A stretch of 52,322 nucleotides of DNA from an uncultured Clostridia bacterium (GTDB lineage Bacteria; Bacillota; Clostridia; Lachnospirales; Bianqueaceae), in contig CALWPV010000123.1 in NCBI GenBank assembly GCA_944383515.1, positions 1 through 52,322 on the forward strand. Reading direction: 5' to 3'. Positions 14,859 through 23,337 of this stretch are shown piece after piece (position 1 is the stretch's first letter; the number at the start of each line of letters is the position of its first letter). Under the pieces are notes generated by a model. The model searched no databases. It saw only the letters and a list, made by a program, of their open reading frames with translations, and was not told where the DNA came from. The translations under genes and the position numbers were made by a program.

Positions 14859-15851
14859 TTACATAAATAATGTATCGGCCGATAAAGCAAGAGTATATTC
14901 GTCGATAGCCCGCTGCAACGCGGCATCGGCGGCGCTGGCGCCGGCCTGCGCGATATGGTAATCTTCTTCCAATTTGTCAATGCGGGCCTGGCGCGTTTCT
15001 TTTTTAATGAGATCGCCGGATAACTCCAGCGCTTCGCGCTCTAAATCCAGCTGCGCCGCAAGCAGCTCAACAATAATATGCCATTCGTCCAGATTATGGA
15101 GAAGCTGCTGCTTTAAGGGAAGCAGCTCGGGGCTCTGCTCGGTAACGCCCAGCTGAGCGAGGCAGTAGTGAATGGTTCGAATGAGCCAACGGTCGTGTTC
15201 TTCCGAGTCTTTTACCCAGGCGGCGCCGTCTTGATAGCTCTGCATATTCATAAAGTAAGGAAATGAGATTTCTTCAATATACAGTTTAATGGCCCGGTAG
15301 ATACGCAGCCGGGCTTCGCGCAGCTGCGTTACGGTATCGGCTTCAACCAGATGGTTCATAGCCATTTCCAGATTGGTGACTACCCGGGTGCGCCGGGAAG
15401 CCATCTGCTGTTGTAAAAAAGTGGGAATATCTGTGGTGAAAGGGTCAGCCGTAGCCGCCGCGCCGGAAGAGGGAATGGAAGAAACCCGGCCGTCCGGCTG
15501 TAAAACGAATTTATAGCCATACCCTCGCTCTTCTACAATAATCGTAAAAGGCCGCTTGTCACGGAGCTTTTTACGAAGCGTATAGACCATGGGTTTTACC
15601 TGATCGGGCGCCCCTCTATCGGTAATTTCCTGAGGAAACATATGGTGCAGAATCTGTAAAGGCGATAGAAACTGGTTTTTATTCTGGTAAAAATACGCCA
15701 GGAGAATTAAAAATTTATTGGTTAACCGCTCGGGTTCTTCGCCTTCAATTCGGATTAGGTGAGCCCCAAAGTCAATGGTGCAGTGGCCCGGAATGCGGAC
15801 GACTTCTTCCGGAATCTGGTAGGTATGGTTATACCGGACAATTTCAAGCAA
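14859..15851 (-). CDS. OmpR-type winged-helix protein, first gene of the cluster
   Basis: This protein of about 330 residues has an OmpR/PhoB winged-helix domain over about residues 30-115. Typical features are LTNKFLILLAYFYQNKNQFL, VKPMVYTLRKKLRDK, and the wing VEERGYGYKF. There is no receiver domain, so it is not a two-component response regulator. The C-terminal 200 residues are helical and charged and may sense a partner. A GTG at 15860 lies inside the ribosome-binding site, so a TTG at 15851, 8 bases from AGGAGG, is the more likely start. It is probably the regulator of the cluster. Confidence 0.78.
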   Translation of the reverse strand: MLEIVRYNHTYQIPEEVVRIPGHCTIDFGAHLIRIEGEEPERLTNKFLILLAYFYQNKNQFLSPLQILHHMFPQEITDRGAPDQVKPMVYTLRKKLRDKRPFTIIVEERGYGYKFVLQPDGRVSSIPSSGAAATADPFTTDIPTFLQQQMASRRTRVVTNLEMAMNHLVEADTVTQLREARLRIYRAIKLYIEEISFPYFMNMQSYQDGAAWVKDSEEHDRWLIRTIHYCLAQLGVTEQSPELLPLKQQLLHNLDEWHIIVELLAAQLDLEREALELSGDLIKKETRQARIDKLEEDYHIAQAGASAADAALQRAIDEYTLALSADTLFM

Positions 15852-15985
15852 AAGGCTCACCTCCTTACGAAGTTTTTTTCTACCGAAAAACTACCAAACA
15901 GAGGGTAGTTCTACTTTGGCGGTATCGTTTCTTCTACTTTCATGCCGGATACTTAGAGGTATCAAGCAGAGAGGAGACTGAAACA
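15852..15985. promoter_or_regulatory. Divergent control region of the ubiquitin-like cluster
   Basis: The region between the winged-helix gene and the sigma-like gene lacks convincing sigma-70 boxes. It holds three TTCTAC copies (15878, 15909, 15932), the last two extended to TTCTACTTT and 23 bases apart. AACTACC and GGTAGTT form an inverted repeat (15889-15910), and GATAC/GTATC another (15948-15963). These are candidate sites for the winged-helix protein or the sigma-like protein. Confidence 0.5.
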
Positions 15986-16837
15986 ATGGCCGCTAATGTA
16001 TATTATACGAAATTGGAATCCGTTTTTTCCACCCTGCGCGCGCAGGGCATTCAAACGAAAAAAGAGCTGGATGCACCGGAGCATAAGGCGCTTTGCCAAG
16101 ACCTCTGGCTGGCAGCGCGTAATTTTATTAACTACTGCGCGCTGGCAAGTAAAAACCATAAAGGCAATACCGGCAATGCCGGTAAATTGCGCGCTCTGAC
16201 AGAGCGAGGCATGGCGCTAGACGATATTCGAGGAGAAATTCTGGTTCATGTTATGAGTAAACTAGACCGCGTATTGGCGCAGCCACTAGAAAAACAGGTT
16301 AATTATGTATACCACATGGTGAACAACTGTGTATTCGACCAGATGAGAAAGCAGCCTCCCGCCGGAATCGTGGTGATCCACTGGGAAGACAAGGTGGGGA
16401 GCGGAGAAGCAGCCGAGGAGAAAACAACTGTGCAAGACCAAATTGCGGATTCATTGATTCTGGAAGACGAGGTTGCGGCCAAAGAGACGGTGGCCGAGCG
16501 CTACCAGGCAAAACAAAGGGAAATAATAAAAGAATTAACGCATCTAGCAGAAAGACCGGCAGAAGCGTTAGCTTGGCTTTGCACGCGGTACCTAGATATG
16601 AAGCCGGCGGCCGTTGCGAAAATGCTGCTGCAAAATCATATAACAAGCGTGTACGCCCGCGTTTTAAAAAATATAGCGCAGCGGTATCAAATGCAGCCAG
16701 CCGCCATATATCAGTGTTTAGCGGGTAGCGCGATTACAGAGGCGGCGTTAAAGGTAGACACCCAAAACGAAACCAAGGTGAGCGCGCAGGTCTCCCGGCT
16801 GGTGTATCGAGCGGATAGAAGGCTACGCCGGTACTAA
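15986..16837 (+). CDS. Sigma-70 region-2-like protein, divergent from the cluster
   Basis: This is a 283-residue protein. Residues about 75-120 (LDDIRGEILVHVMSKLDRVL, then YVYHMVNNCVFDQMRKQ) resemble region 2 of sigma-70 factors, which binds core polymerase and the -10 element. The C-terminal part is helical and basic but does not show a clear region 4. The protein may be a diverged sigma factor or a DNA-binding regulator. GAGGAG precedes the start. Its divergent position beside the first cluster gene suggests it controls the cluster. Confidence 0.5.
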   Translation: MAANVYYTKLESVFSTLRAQGIQTKKELDAPEHKALCQDLWLAARNFINYCALASKNHKGNTGNAGKLRALTERGMALDDIRGEILVHVMSKLDRVLAQPLEKQVNYVYHMVNNCVFDQMRKQPPAGIVVIHWEDKVGSGEAAEEKTTVQDQIADSLILEDEVAAKETVAERYQAKQREIIKELTHLAERPAEALAWLCTRYLDMKPAAVAKMLLQNHITSVYARVLKNIAQRYQMQPAAIYQCLAGSAITEAALKVDTQNETKVSAQVSRLVYRADRRLRRY

Positions 16838-16985
16838 TTTAAAAAATTATAGCATGGACATAAAAGCAAGTCAATGCGCTCTCCGGCAGGCTCAGCGTGC
16901 GCTTCTTCTTAATTTTTCAGAGCCGGCGTATTTAATACTAGGCATAGGCCTTATCTGTGTGGTAGAATACCCACAAAGGAATCAG

Positions 16986-17014
16986 TTGACGCGTAAACAC
17001 GCCAACCTTATGTG
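16986..17014 (+). promoter_or_regulatory. Sigma-70 promoter for the rhamnosidase gene
   Basis: TTGACG (16986-16991) and TATGTG (17009-17014) are spaced by 17 bases, 39 bases upstream of the start codon. No operator was identified. Confidence 0.45.
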
Positions 17015-17052
17015 GCATCAGCTTAGTAAAAATAAGAGGAATGGAGGAGTTC

Positions 17053-19569
17053 ATGGAGATTTACGATACCAAGGTTAACCATGTAACCAACCCTCTAGGG
17101 TTTGCATTAGACTCGCTTACTTTTTCGTGGAAAGTGCGAGGCGCGCAGGGCACGCGGCAAGAAAACGCGCGCCTTGTGATCGCGCGCGAGCAGGACATGA
17201 CGTCAGTCCTGTTTGACTCCGGGCCAGACCCGGCAGCCAACGCGCTGGCCTATCGCGTTAACATGCGGCTTGCGCCGCGCACGCGCTATTACTGGACAGT
17301 CACAGTTACTTCCGACGCGGGCGAGGTAGCAACCAGTCCGCCGCAGTGGTTTGAAACCGCTCGCATGAGCGAGCCCTGGACCGGGCGGTGGATTACCTGC
17401 GACAGCGCCAATCCGCGCCACCCCGTCTTCAGCCAATGCATTCAGCCCGCCAAACCGCTGGCCAGGGCACGCCTCTATATTACGGGACTGGGGTTATATG
17501 AAGCGTACATTAACGGTCAAAAAGTGGGCGAAGAATATTTAACCCCGTATTCTAACAATTACAACCGCTGGATTCAGTACCAGACCTATGACATTACGGA
17601 GCTCATGCGAAACGGCGGAAAGCTTTCCGTGCTGCTGGGCAATGGCTGGTATAAAGGCCGTTTCGGCTTCACCGCGCTCGAACAAAAAGGCTATTACGGA
17701 AACGAATGGAAGCTGCTGGCCGATGTGGCGCTCACCTATGCCGACGGCACCGAAGAGATTATTGGTACCGACGAAACATGGACGGTTAGCCGCAGCTGCA
17801 TTACCTTTTCTAACTTATACGACGGCGAGCATGTCGATGCCACGCTCCCGGCGGAGCCGGCCATAGGAGCGACGCTTAGCGAGGCGCCTCAGGGCGCGTT
17901 GGAGCCCAGAAGAAGCCTGCCTGTTACCGCTCATGAGAGGCTCACGCCGGTAAAGCTAATCCATACGCCCGCCGGCGAAACGGTGCTGGATATAGGGCAG
18001 GAAATCGCCGGTATTTTCACGCTACGCGTGCATGAACCCGCCGGCACTCGCATTCGTATTCAAACCGGCGAAGTTTTGCAAAACGGAAATTTCTATAACG
18101 AAAACCTGCGCTCGGCTCAGTCGGAATATGTGTATATGAGCGACGGAAACGAGGCAGTGCTGCGCCCGCATTTTACTTACTACGGATATCGGTATGTTAA
18201 GGTAGAGGGCGTGGCTCATTTAAGGCCCGAGGATTTTACCGCGCTGGCGCTATACAGCGATATTGAAATGATTGGCGGCGCATGGACGGGCAGCGCGCTG
18301 GTGAATCAGCTGGTGTCGAATGTGCGCTGGGGTATGAAAGGGAATTTTATTGACGTGCCCACAGACTGCCCGCAGCGCGACGAGCGCATGGGCTGGACAG
18401 CAGATACACAGGTATTCGTGCCGACGGCTTCGTTTTTGGCCGATACCTACGCTTTTTATAGTAAGTTTTTATACGACATGTACACAGAGCAGCTTGATCT
18501 GGACGGTATGGTGCCGAATGTGGTGCCTTCGGCTGGCATGCATGACTGCTCCAGCGTATGGGGAGACGCGGCGTGTTTCATTCCCTGGTACATGTATACG
18601 TTTTCCGGCGACGCGAAAATTTTAGAAGACCAGTTTGACAGCATGAAAGCATGGGTTGACTATATTCAGCGGCTCGACGGAGAGGATCACGCCTGGCGGC
18701 GGCATTTTCATTTTGGCGACTGGCTGGCGCTGGATCATCCGTCCGGCAAGGTAGACGAAGTGCGGGGCGGCACGCCAGAGGAGTACATTGCCAATGTATA
18801 TTACGCGGCCAGCGCGCAGCTGGTGGCGAAAGCCGCGCGTGTGCTGGGCTGGGCGGACGAAGCGGGGCATTATCAGGCGCTGGCCGATGCCCAGTTTCAC
18901 GAGGTGCGGCGCGAGTATTTTTCGCAGACAGGGCGCTGCTGTATTAACACTCAAACCGCGCTGCTGCTGGCCTTACAATATAAGCTCTCTTCCAATGAAG
19001 AACTGACCAAACAGATGCTGCAGCAGTTGTTTGAGGTTAGCGGCCATAAGCTGCGCACCGGCTTTACCGGTATGCCCATTATGGCGCCGGTGCTTTCGGA
19101 ACACGGCATGAGCGATTTAGCCTATGATCTTTTGTTAAACGAAGAGTTTCCGGGGTGGCTGTATGAGGTGAAGCTGGGCGCCACCACCGTATGGGAGCGC
19201 TGGAATAGCCTAGACGAAAACGGGAATATTTCTAGCACCGGTATGAATAGCCTAAACCATTATGCGTATGGTTCCATTGTGGAATGGATTTTCCGGTATG
19301 CGCTGGGCTTTCGGGTGAGCGCGGCGCATCCGGGCAGCCGTCATCTGGTCATTGCGCCGGTAATCAGCGAAAAGCTGGGCAAAGCCGGCGGTTTCTATGA
19401 CGCGCCGGCCGGACGCTACGAAGTGGCCTGGGAGCTGGAGCCGGAAGGAAAGCTGCGCTTTTCTGCAACCGTACCCTTTGGGTGCACGGCAGAAATACAG
19501 CTACCCGAGAGGTATTCGGTGCCAACGGCCTACCAGGGCGTGCTGAGCGCCGGAACCTATGCATGGTAA
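17053..19569 (+). CDS. Alpha-L-rhamnosidase, GH78
   Basis: This is an 838-residue cytoplasmic enzyme with no signal peptide. The family signature DVPTDCPQRDERMGW lies near residue 435, with the acidic residues of the catalytic site, and a (alpha/alpha)6 barrel follows. N-terminal beta domains (Bac_rhamnosid_N-like) precede it and a C-terminal beta-sandwich closes it. It removes terminal rhamnose from plant glycosides or pectin fragments that were taken up. The ATG at 17041 contains the ribosome-binding site (GGAGGAG), so 17053 is preferred. The gene is probably transcribed alone or with the ATPase gene 21 bases downstream. Confidence 0.93.
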   Translation: MEIYDTKVNHVTNPLGFALDSLTFSWKVRGAQGTRQENARLVIAREQDMTSVLFDSGPDPAANALAYRVNMRLAPRTRYYWTVTVTSDAGEVATSPPQWFETARMSEPWTGRWITCDSANPRHPVFSQCIQPAKPLARARLYITGLGLYEAYINGQKVGEEYLTPYSNNYNRWIQYQTYDITELMRNGGKLSVLLGNGWYKGRFGFTALEQKGYYGNEWKLLADVALTYADGTEEIIGTDETWTVSRSCITFSNLYDGEHVDATLPAEPAIGATLSEAPQGALEPRRSLPVTAHERLTPVKLIHTPAGETVLDIGQEIAGIFTLRVHEPAGTRIRIQTGEVLQNGNFYNENLRSAQSEYVYMSDGNEAVLRPHFTYYGYRYVKVEGVAHLRPEDFTALALYSDIEMIGGAWTGSALVNQLVSNVRWGMKGNFIDVPTDCPQRDERMGWTADTQVFVPTASFLADTYAFYSKFLYDMYTEQLDLDGMVPNVVPSAGMHDCSSVWGDAACFIPWYMYTFSGDAKILEDQFDSMKAWVDYIQRLDGEDHAWRRHFHFGDWLALDHPSGKVDEVRGGTPEEYIANVYYAASAQLVAKAARVLGWADEAGHYQALADAQFHEVRREYFSQTGRCCINTQTALLLALQYKLSSNEELTKQMLQQLFEVSGHKLRTGFTGMPIMAPVLSEHGMSDLAYDLLLNEEFPGWLYEVKLGATTVWERWNSLDENGNISSTGMNSLNHYAYGSIVEWIFRYALGFRVSAAHPGSRHLVIAPVISEKLGKAGGFYDAPAGRYEVAWELEPEGKLRFSATVPFGCTAEIQLPERYSVPTAYQGVLSAGTYAW

Positions 19570-19590
19570 AAGGGAATGGAGAAATAGGGT

Positions 19591-20436
19591 ATGACTTCAC
19601 AGTTAACAGTAGAGCAGGCCGCAAGGTTTTTGCAGGCCATAGGCGGCGCGCCAAGGGAAGCGCTGCCGCTCTTACGGATTTCGGTTTCGGAGCTGCAAAA
19701 GCAGAGCGACGCCCTGCTGGAGCTAGGCGACGTGTTGGAGCAAAAAGCGGAGAAGCTGGCCCAGGAACTTATCGGTAATGGGGCGGAGAACAGCGCAGAG
19801 GTGATTAAGCTGTTTACGTACCTGATTCGGGAAATGCTGCGTAATACGCCGGAACATGCGGGGTGTGACGAGATATGGTTTGGCGCCCGCTTAGAGCCGG
19901 CTGAGGGCGCGGTGGAAATTATGACGCTAGACGAAGGGTGCGGCGTACAGGCGAGTTTAAGCCATAATCCGGCGCACCGCCGGTACATAACGAACGGGCA
20001 GAAGGCGTTAGCCTGGGCTATGAAGGCGGGTATTTCCAAAAGCTTTCAGCCGGCCGCTGGACAGCGGAGTCAAAATCCATGGGCCAATTCGGGCTTTGGG
20101 TTATTTATGATTAGCGAGATTAGCCGTCTGCTGCAAGGCAGTTTTACTCTGCTTAGCGAAGAGGACTATGTGCATGTAGACGCAGGCGGCACGCGGTTTG
20201 GAAAAGCCTGTTTTCATGGAACAGCGCTAAGGCTAAGCTTGCCGGTAGAAAAAAAGCAGGTCACGGGGCGGTATGCCCTGCCGGTGGAAAGCGCGCAGCG
20301 CCTGATTAGTCAGGCGCTGGCCAGCGGCGAAGCCCAGGCCAAAACTATTCGTAATGCGTTTAAAAAAGCATCCCTTCCATCCCGCGGTCTCATGAGCGAG
20401 CTGGGGATAGAAGGGATAGGGGAAGAAAAGTGTTAA
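19591..20436 (+). CDS. Orphan histidine-kinase-type ATPase (HATPase_c)
   Basis: This 281-residue soluble protein has a GHKL ATPase domain. The N-box is REMLRNTPEHA (80-90), the G1 box DEGCG (114-118) and the G2 box NSGFGLFM (about 165). A helical N-terminal part precedes it, but no phospho-acceptor His box or sensor domain is evident. It may be a kinase of the anti-sigma type or a partner of another regulator. It follows the rhamnosidase gene by 21 bases. The C-terminal tail (residues 230-281) is charged and helical. Confidence 0.75.
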   Translation: MTSQLTVEQAARFLQAIGGAPREALPLLRISVSELQKQSDALLELGDVLEQKAEKLAQELIGNGAENSAEVIKLFTYLIREMLRNTPEHAGCDEIWFGARLEPAEGAVEIMTLDEGCGVQASLSHNPAHRRYITNGQKALAWAMKAGISKSFQPAAGQRSQNPWANSGFGLFMISEISRLLQGSFTLLSEEDYVHVDAGGTRFGKACFHGTALRLSLPVEKKQVTGRYALPVESAQRLISQALASGEAQAKTIRNAFKKASLPSRGLMSELGIEGIGEEKC

Positions 20437-20500
20437 AAAAACGGGCTAAAGCGCCGCTGCTGCTTGGTAGCGCAGAAGGAGCTTTGCGTGTATACTAAAC

Positions 20501-20520
20501 TTATAACAATTAAGTTATAA
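20501..20520. promoter_or_regulatory. Palindromic operator upstream of the XRE regulator
   Basis: TTATAAC (20501-20507) and GTTATAA (20514-20520) form a perfect inverted repeat around AATTAA, 20 bases upstream of the XRE start. The position suggests autoregulation by the XRE protein. Confidence 0.5.
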
Positions 20521-20539
20521 CGCAGACGGGAAGTTTAGC

Positions 20540-20875
20540 GTGAATTTAGGAGATCATTTATTTCAAGCACGTAAAAAGAAAGGGCTTTCGCAGGAAAATG
20601 TGGCGGAAAAGCTGGGGGTAAGCCGGCAAACCGTTTCTAAGTGGGAACTGAATGAAACGCTGCCGGATATTCGGCAAGCGAAATCTATGGCGACGCTGTA
20701 TGGGCTGACGCTGGACGAGCTTATAGAGTGGGATGCCGATATGCAAGAAATCCAGGAAATTATAGAAAAAACCAGCGAAGAGCTAACCCGCAAAATCGAC
20801 TGGACCAAAGCCTGGAGCAAAAAATACCCCATTTTGGCCGCCGTTTGGAAAAACAAACAACGTCTGCAATCGTAG
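20540..20875 (+). CDS. XRE-family HTH transcriptional regulator
   Basis: This 111-residue protein has an N-terminal helix-turn-helix of the Cro/C1 type (LFQARKKKGLSQENVAEKLG, then SRQTVSKWE) followed by LPDIRQAKSMATLYGLTLDEL, the usual layout of this family. The C-terminal 45 residues are charged and could dimerise or sense a ligand. Start is a GTG at 20540. It converges on the ogt gene, which ends five bases away. Confidence 0.88.
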   Translation: MNLGDHLFQARKKKGLSQENVAEKLGVSRQTVSKWELNETLPDIRQAKSMATLYGLTLDELIEWDADMQEIQEIIEKTSEELTRKIDWTKAWSKKYPILAAVWKNKQRLQS

Positions 20876-20880
20876 ACGCA

Positions 20881-21378
20881 TTACAGCGCGACTGCCTCTA
20901 ACCGGAGTAGCGCTCTTTTTTTATCTATTCCACCGGCGTAGCCGGTAAGCGCTCCCTGGCTGCCCACCACGCGGTGGCAGGGCACAAGAACGGAAATAGG
21001 ATTGTGCCCAACCGCGCCGCCAACAGCTTGGGCAGACATGTGCGCAAGGCCGCGCCGCGCGGCAATTTGTGCGGCAATCGCCCCATAGGTTGTCACCTGA
21101 CCATAGGGAATGCGGCGCAAAATCTCCCAGACCTCCTTTTGGAACGCGGTGCCAATCAGGTGAAGCGGCGGTGTAAAGTCCGGTTCGCTACCCGAAAAAT
21201 AAATATGGAGCCACTGCTTCGCGCTAGCCAATACAGGAATCTCTTGTTCGCTGTGCTCAGCCTCCAAAGCGCGCGCAAAGTATTTTTGCCCTTCAAACCA
21301 GAGGCCGGTCAGCCCTACAGAGTCTGCGGCCAATAGCATGGGGCCAAGCGGCGACGTATAATGACTGATATAGTGCAT
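20881..21378 (-). CDS. ogt: Methylated-DNA--protein-cysteine methyltransferase
   Basis: This 165-residue suicide enzyme has the active site LVPCHRVVGSQGALTGYAGG, whose Cys takes the methyl group from O6-methylguanine. GTAFQKEVWEILRRIPYGQVTTYG is the DNA-binding region. An ORF opens earlier, but ATG 21378 with GAGG 7 bases upstream gives the normal N-terminus and starts two bases after the preceding stop. It is the last gene of a repair-flavoured operon with tag. Confidence 0.93.
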   Translation of the reverse strand: MHYISHYTSPLGPMLLAADSVGLTGLWFEGQKYFARALEAEHSEQEIPVLASAKQWLHIYFSGSEPDFTPPLHLIGTAFQKEVWEILRRIPYGQVTTYGAIAAQIAARRGLAHMSAQAVGGAVGHNPISVLVPCHRVVGSQGALTGYAGGIDKKRALLRLEAVAL

Positions 21379-21380
21379 GG

Positions 21381-21839
21381 CTATGCCTCTTCGTGAACAT
21401 ACATGCGGGTTAGCCCCTCTTCGCCGTCGCCCTGTACCATACATAAAAACGACCATCCGTAACGTTCATAAAGCAAGGTATGATCCGTGATCAGATAGAG
21501 CGTGCTTATGCCTCGCCGCTTCATATCGGAGCAAACCAGAGCCAGAAGCTTTCCCGCAATGCCGCGGCAGCGAAATGGCTCTTCTACATAGACGGCGCAG
21601 ACATTGGGCGTTAAATCTTTGCGATTATGAAAATCATTTTCGATCACGCCTAGGCCTCCTACAATGCTGCCCTGCGAAAGCGCTATGTACCACTGCGGCA
21701 CGGCGCTTTGCGCGCAGAGGCTCTGGTTTATGCTGGTGAGGTATTCCTCATAAGGTACCTTCCATTTTTCGTGAAACCACTGCGCGGCTTTTTCTGCCAT
21801 TTCCGGGTGATCGCATAAATTACAATATTCTATATGCAT
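21381..21839 (-). CDS. GNAT-family N-acetyltransferase
   Basis: This 152-residue protein has GNAT features: GGLGVIENDFHNRKDLTPNV (beta-4) and VEEPFRCRGIAGKLL, the acetyl-CoA pyrophosphate loop (R/Q-x-x-G-x-G/A), followed by a helix. The substrate is unknown. It overlaps tag by 10 bases and is followed two bases later by ogt, so all are co-transcribed. Confidence 0.85.
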   Translation of the reverse strand: MHIEYCNLCDHPEMAEKAAQWFHEKWKVPYEEYLTSINQSLCAQSAVPQWYIALSQGSIVGGLGVIENDFHNRKDLTPNVCAVYVEEPFRCRGIAGKLLALVCSDMKRRGISTLYLITDHTLLYERYGWSFLCMVQGDGEEGLTRMYVHEEA

Positions 21840-22390
21840 GTTCTATCCTCCTGATAAAGAAAACATCCTGGCTCATGGGAGCTTATCACGCCCACGGCCT
21901 GTAAATAGGCATATATAATCACGGTGCCAACAAAAGTCATGCCACGCTTTTTTAAATCTTTGGCAATCGCGTCAGAGAGCGGCGAGCTGCTCTTTCCCGT
22001 TTCGTAGACCACCTGCCCGCCCGTCCAGTGCCAGAGATACCGGTCAAAGCTGCCCCATTCCTGCTGCATGCTTCGGAAAATAATGGCGTTACGAACCGCG
22101 GCGCGGATTTTTAAGCGATTGCGAATAATACCGGCATCGGCCTGCAGCGCCTGCAGCTTAGCCTCGTCATAGGCGCAGACGGTATCGAGATCAAAGCCGT
22201 CGAAGGCCCGGCGAAACGCCTCTCGCTTATTGAGTACGCATTCCCACGAAAGGCCGGCCTGAAAGCTTTCTAAAATTAACATTTCAAATAAACGGGCGTC
22301 ATCGTGTACGGGAACGCCCCATTCTTCATCGTGATACTGTACATAGAGAGGATTGTGGGGATTAGCCCAAGTGCATCTGTTTTTTTCCAT
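21830..22390 (-). CDS. tag: DNA-3-methyladenine glycosylase I
   Basis: This 186-residue enzyme shows the Tag signature CTWANPHNPLYVQYHDEEWG, with zinc-binding Cys near the start and His ligands, and LILESFQAGLSWECVLNKRE. It removes 3-methyladenine from alkylated DNA. Start choice: ATG 22405 overlaps the DUF1848 stop by ATGA, but ATG 22390 has AAAGGA 6 bases upstream and gives the standard N-terminus. Pairing with ogt makes sense as a response to alkylation damage. Confidence 0.93.
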   Translation of the reverse strand: MEKNRCTWANPHNPLYVQYHDEEWGVPVHDDARLFEMLILESFQAGLSWECVLNKREAFRRAFDGFDLDTVCAYDEAKLQALQADAGIIRNRLKIRAAVRNAIIFRSMQQEWGSFDRYLWHWTGGQVVYETGKSSSPLSDAIAKDLKKRGMTFVGTVIIYAYLQAVGVISSHEPGCFLYQEDRTCI

Positions 22391-22401
22391 GGCCATTCCT
22401 T

Positions 22402-23337
22402 TCATGAGAGGCTGAGCTGCGTTACCTTAAAAGATTCCATAGCTCGCTCCGTTACCTGATCTTCTGGCCCCACTTCGCCAATTAACAGCGGGGAAGCCAG
22501 GTTATGACGGGCATGGTTTTTCTTAGCGGCTGGCCCATGTCCGCCGGCATAGCAGTATAAACAGCCGTGCGGGCAGCTATGGTAGGCTCCAATGTCAATG
22601 CTTTCCGCGCAGCCGCAGGCTGGGCGCTGGTTTTTATCTTTGGAAACGCGAAGCTCCGTGCCCAAGAGGCGGCTCAGCAGCGCGCCGTCTACGCAGCGCG
22701 CATGTCCAATGCCAAACGCCGAAAGGTCAGCCTCTTCCGCGCAGGTATCGAGGGACAGGCCATAGGCGCGCGCAATGTCCGCCAGACCACGCGCTAACCG
22801 AAGTAAAGCGGGGGGCGTCAGCGGTTTCGCGGCCACGCCGCGCATGGCCTTTTCGGTGCCGCGGTAATAGTCGATAAAGCTGATGGTGCAGCGGCGCGTA
22901 TACGGCGCGAGGCGCCGCGCCAGGACCTCGAAATAGTGCAGATGATAGGCCTCAGAGTACGTTTCGCTGAGGAAAATGGGGTCGTAGCGCCAGATGACGC
23001 GATCGGGGCCCAGCATTTCGGCAAGACGCTGAAAGGCGGGGATGAGCGTGTGCTGTTTGGACGGGACGCGCGGCTCAACTTCGGGCCCGTAGGGATTGAG
23101 TGTAAACTGGAAGTAGTACATATAGTCTTGCAGCTCGCGCAGGCGGCCCAGCATGGGGAGAGGATTTTTGGTCCAGAGCACGAGGCCGTCGACTACGTCG
23201 GGGCTTAGGCTGACCCGGCTGATTTTACGCGGCTGCATGGGATTGCGGACGAAGACATAGCCTTCGCGGATGCGGGTAAGCAGCCAATCGGCGTAAAATG
23301 CGGGAATATCGGTGCGTCTGCTGGCGCTGATAATCAT
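22402..23337 (-). CDS. DUF1848 protein with a C-terminal CxxxCxxC cluster
   Basis: This is a 311-residue protein. The N-terminus (IISASRRTDIPAFYADWL, then GLVLWTKNP) is the hallmark of DUF1848. Near the C-terminus SCPHGCLYCYAG gives a CxxxCxxC pattern, as in radical SAM enzymes, preceded by ACGCAE. This suggests an iron-sulfur cluster at the end rather than the start of the chain. The function is unknown. It is the first gene of the operon with tag, the GNAT gene and ogt, so DNA or base modification repair is possible. Confidence 0.85.
   Translation of the reverse strand: MIISASRRTDIPAFYADWLLTRIREGYVFVRNPMQPRKISRVSLSPDVVDGLVLWTKNPLPMLGRLRELQDYMYYFQFTLNPYGPEVEPRVPSKQHTLIPAFQRLAEMLGPDRVIWRYDPIFLSETYSEAYHLHYFEVLARRLAPYTRRCTISFIDYYRGTEKAMRGVAAKPLTPPALLRLARGLADIARAYGLSLDTCAEEADLSAFGIGHARCVDGALLSRLLGTELRVSKDKNQRPACGCAESIDIGAYHSCPHGCLYCYAGGHGPAAKKNHARHNLASPLLIGEVGPEDQVTERAMESFKVTQLSLS

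Noticed and set aside
1736-15851. Integrative conjugative element or type IV secretion locus, because of two TraG/VirD4 proteins
   Set aside because: No relaxase, VirB4-type ATPase, channel proteins, integrase or attachment sites were seen. The other genes point to Ubl conjugation and proteolysis.
21379-21456. Extended N-terminus of Ogt
   Set aside because: It would overlap the acetyltransferase gene and lacks a ribosome-binding site; ATG 21378 gives the family length.
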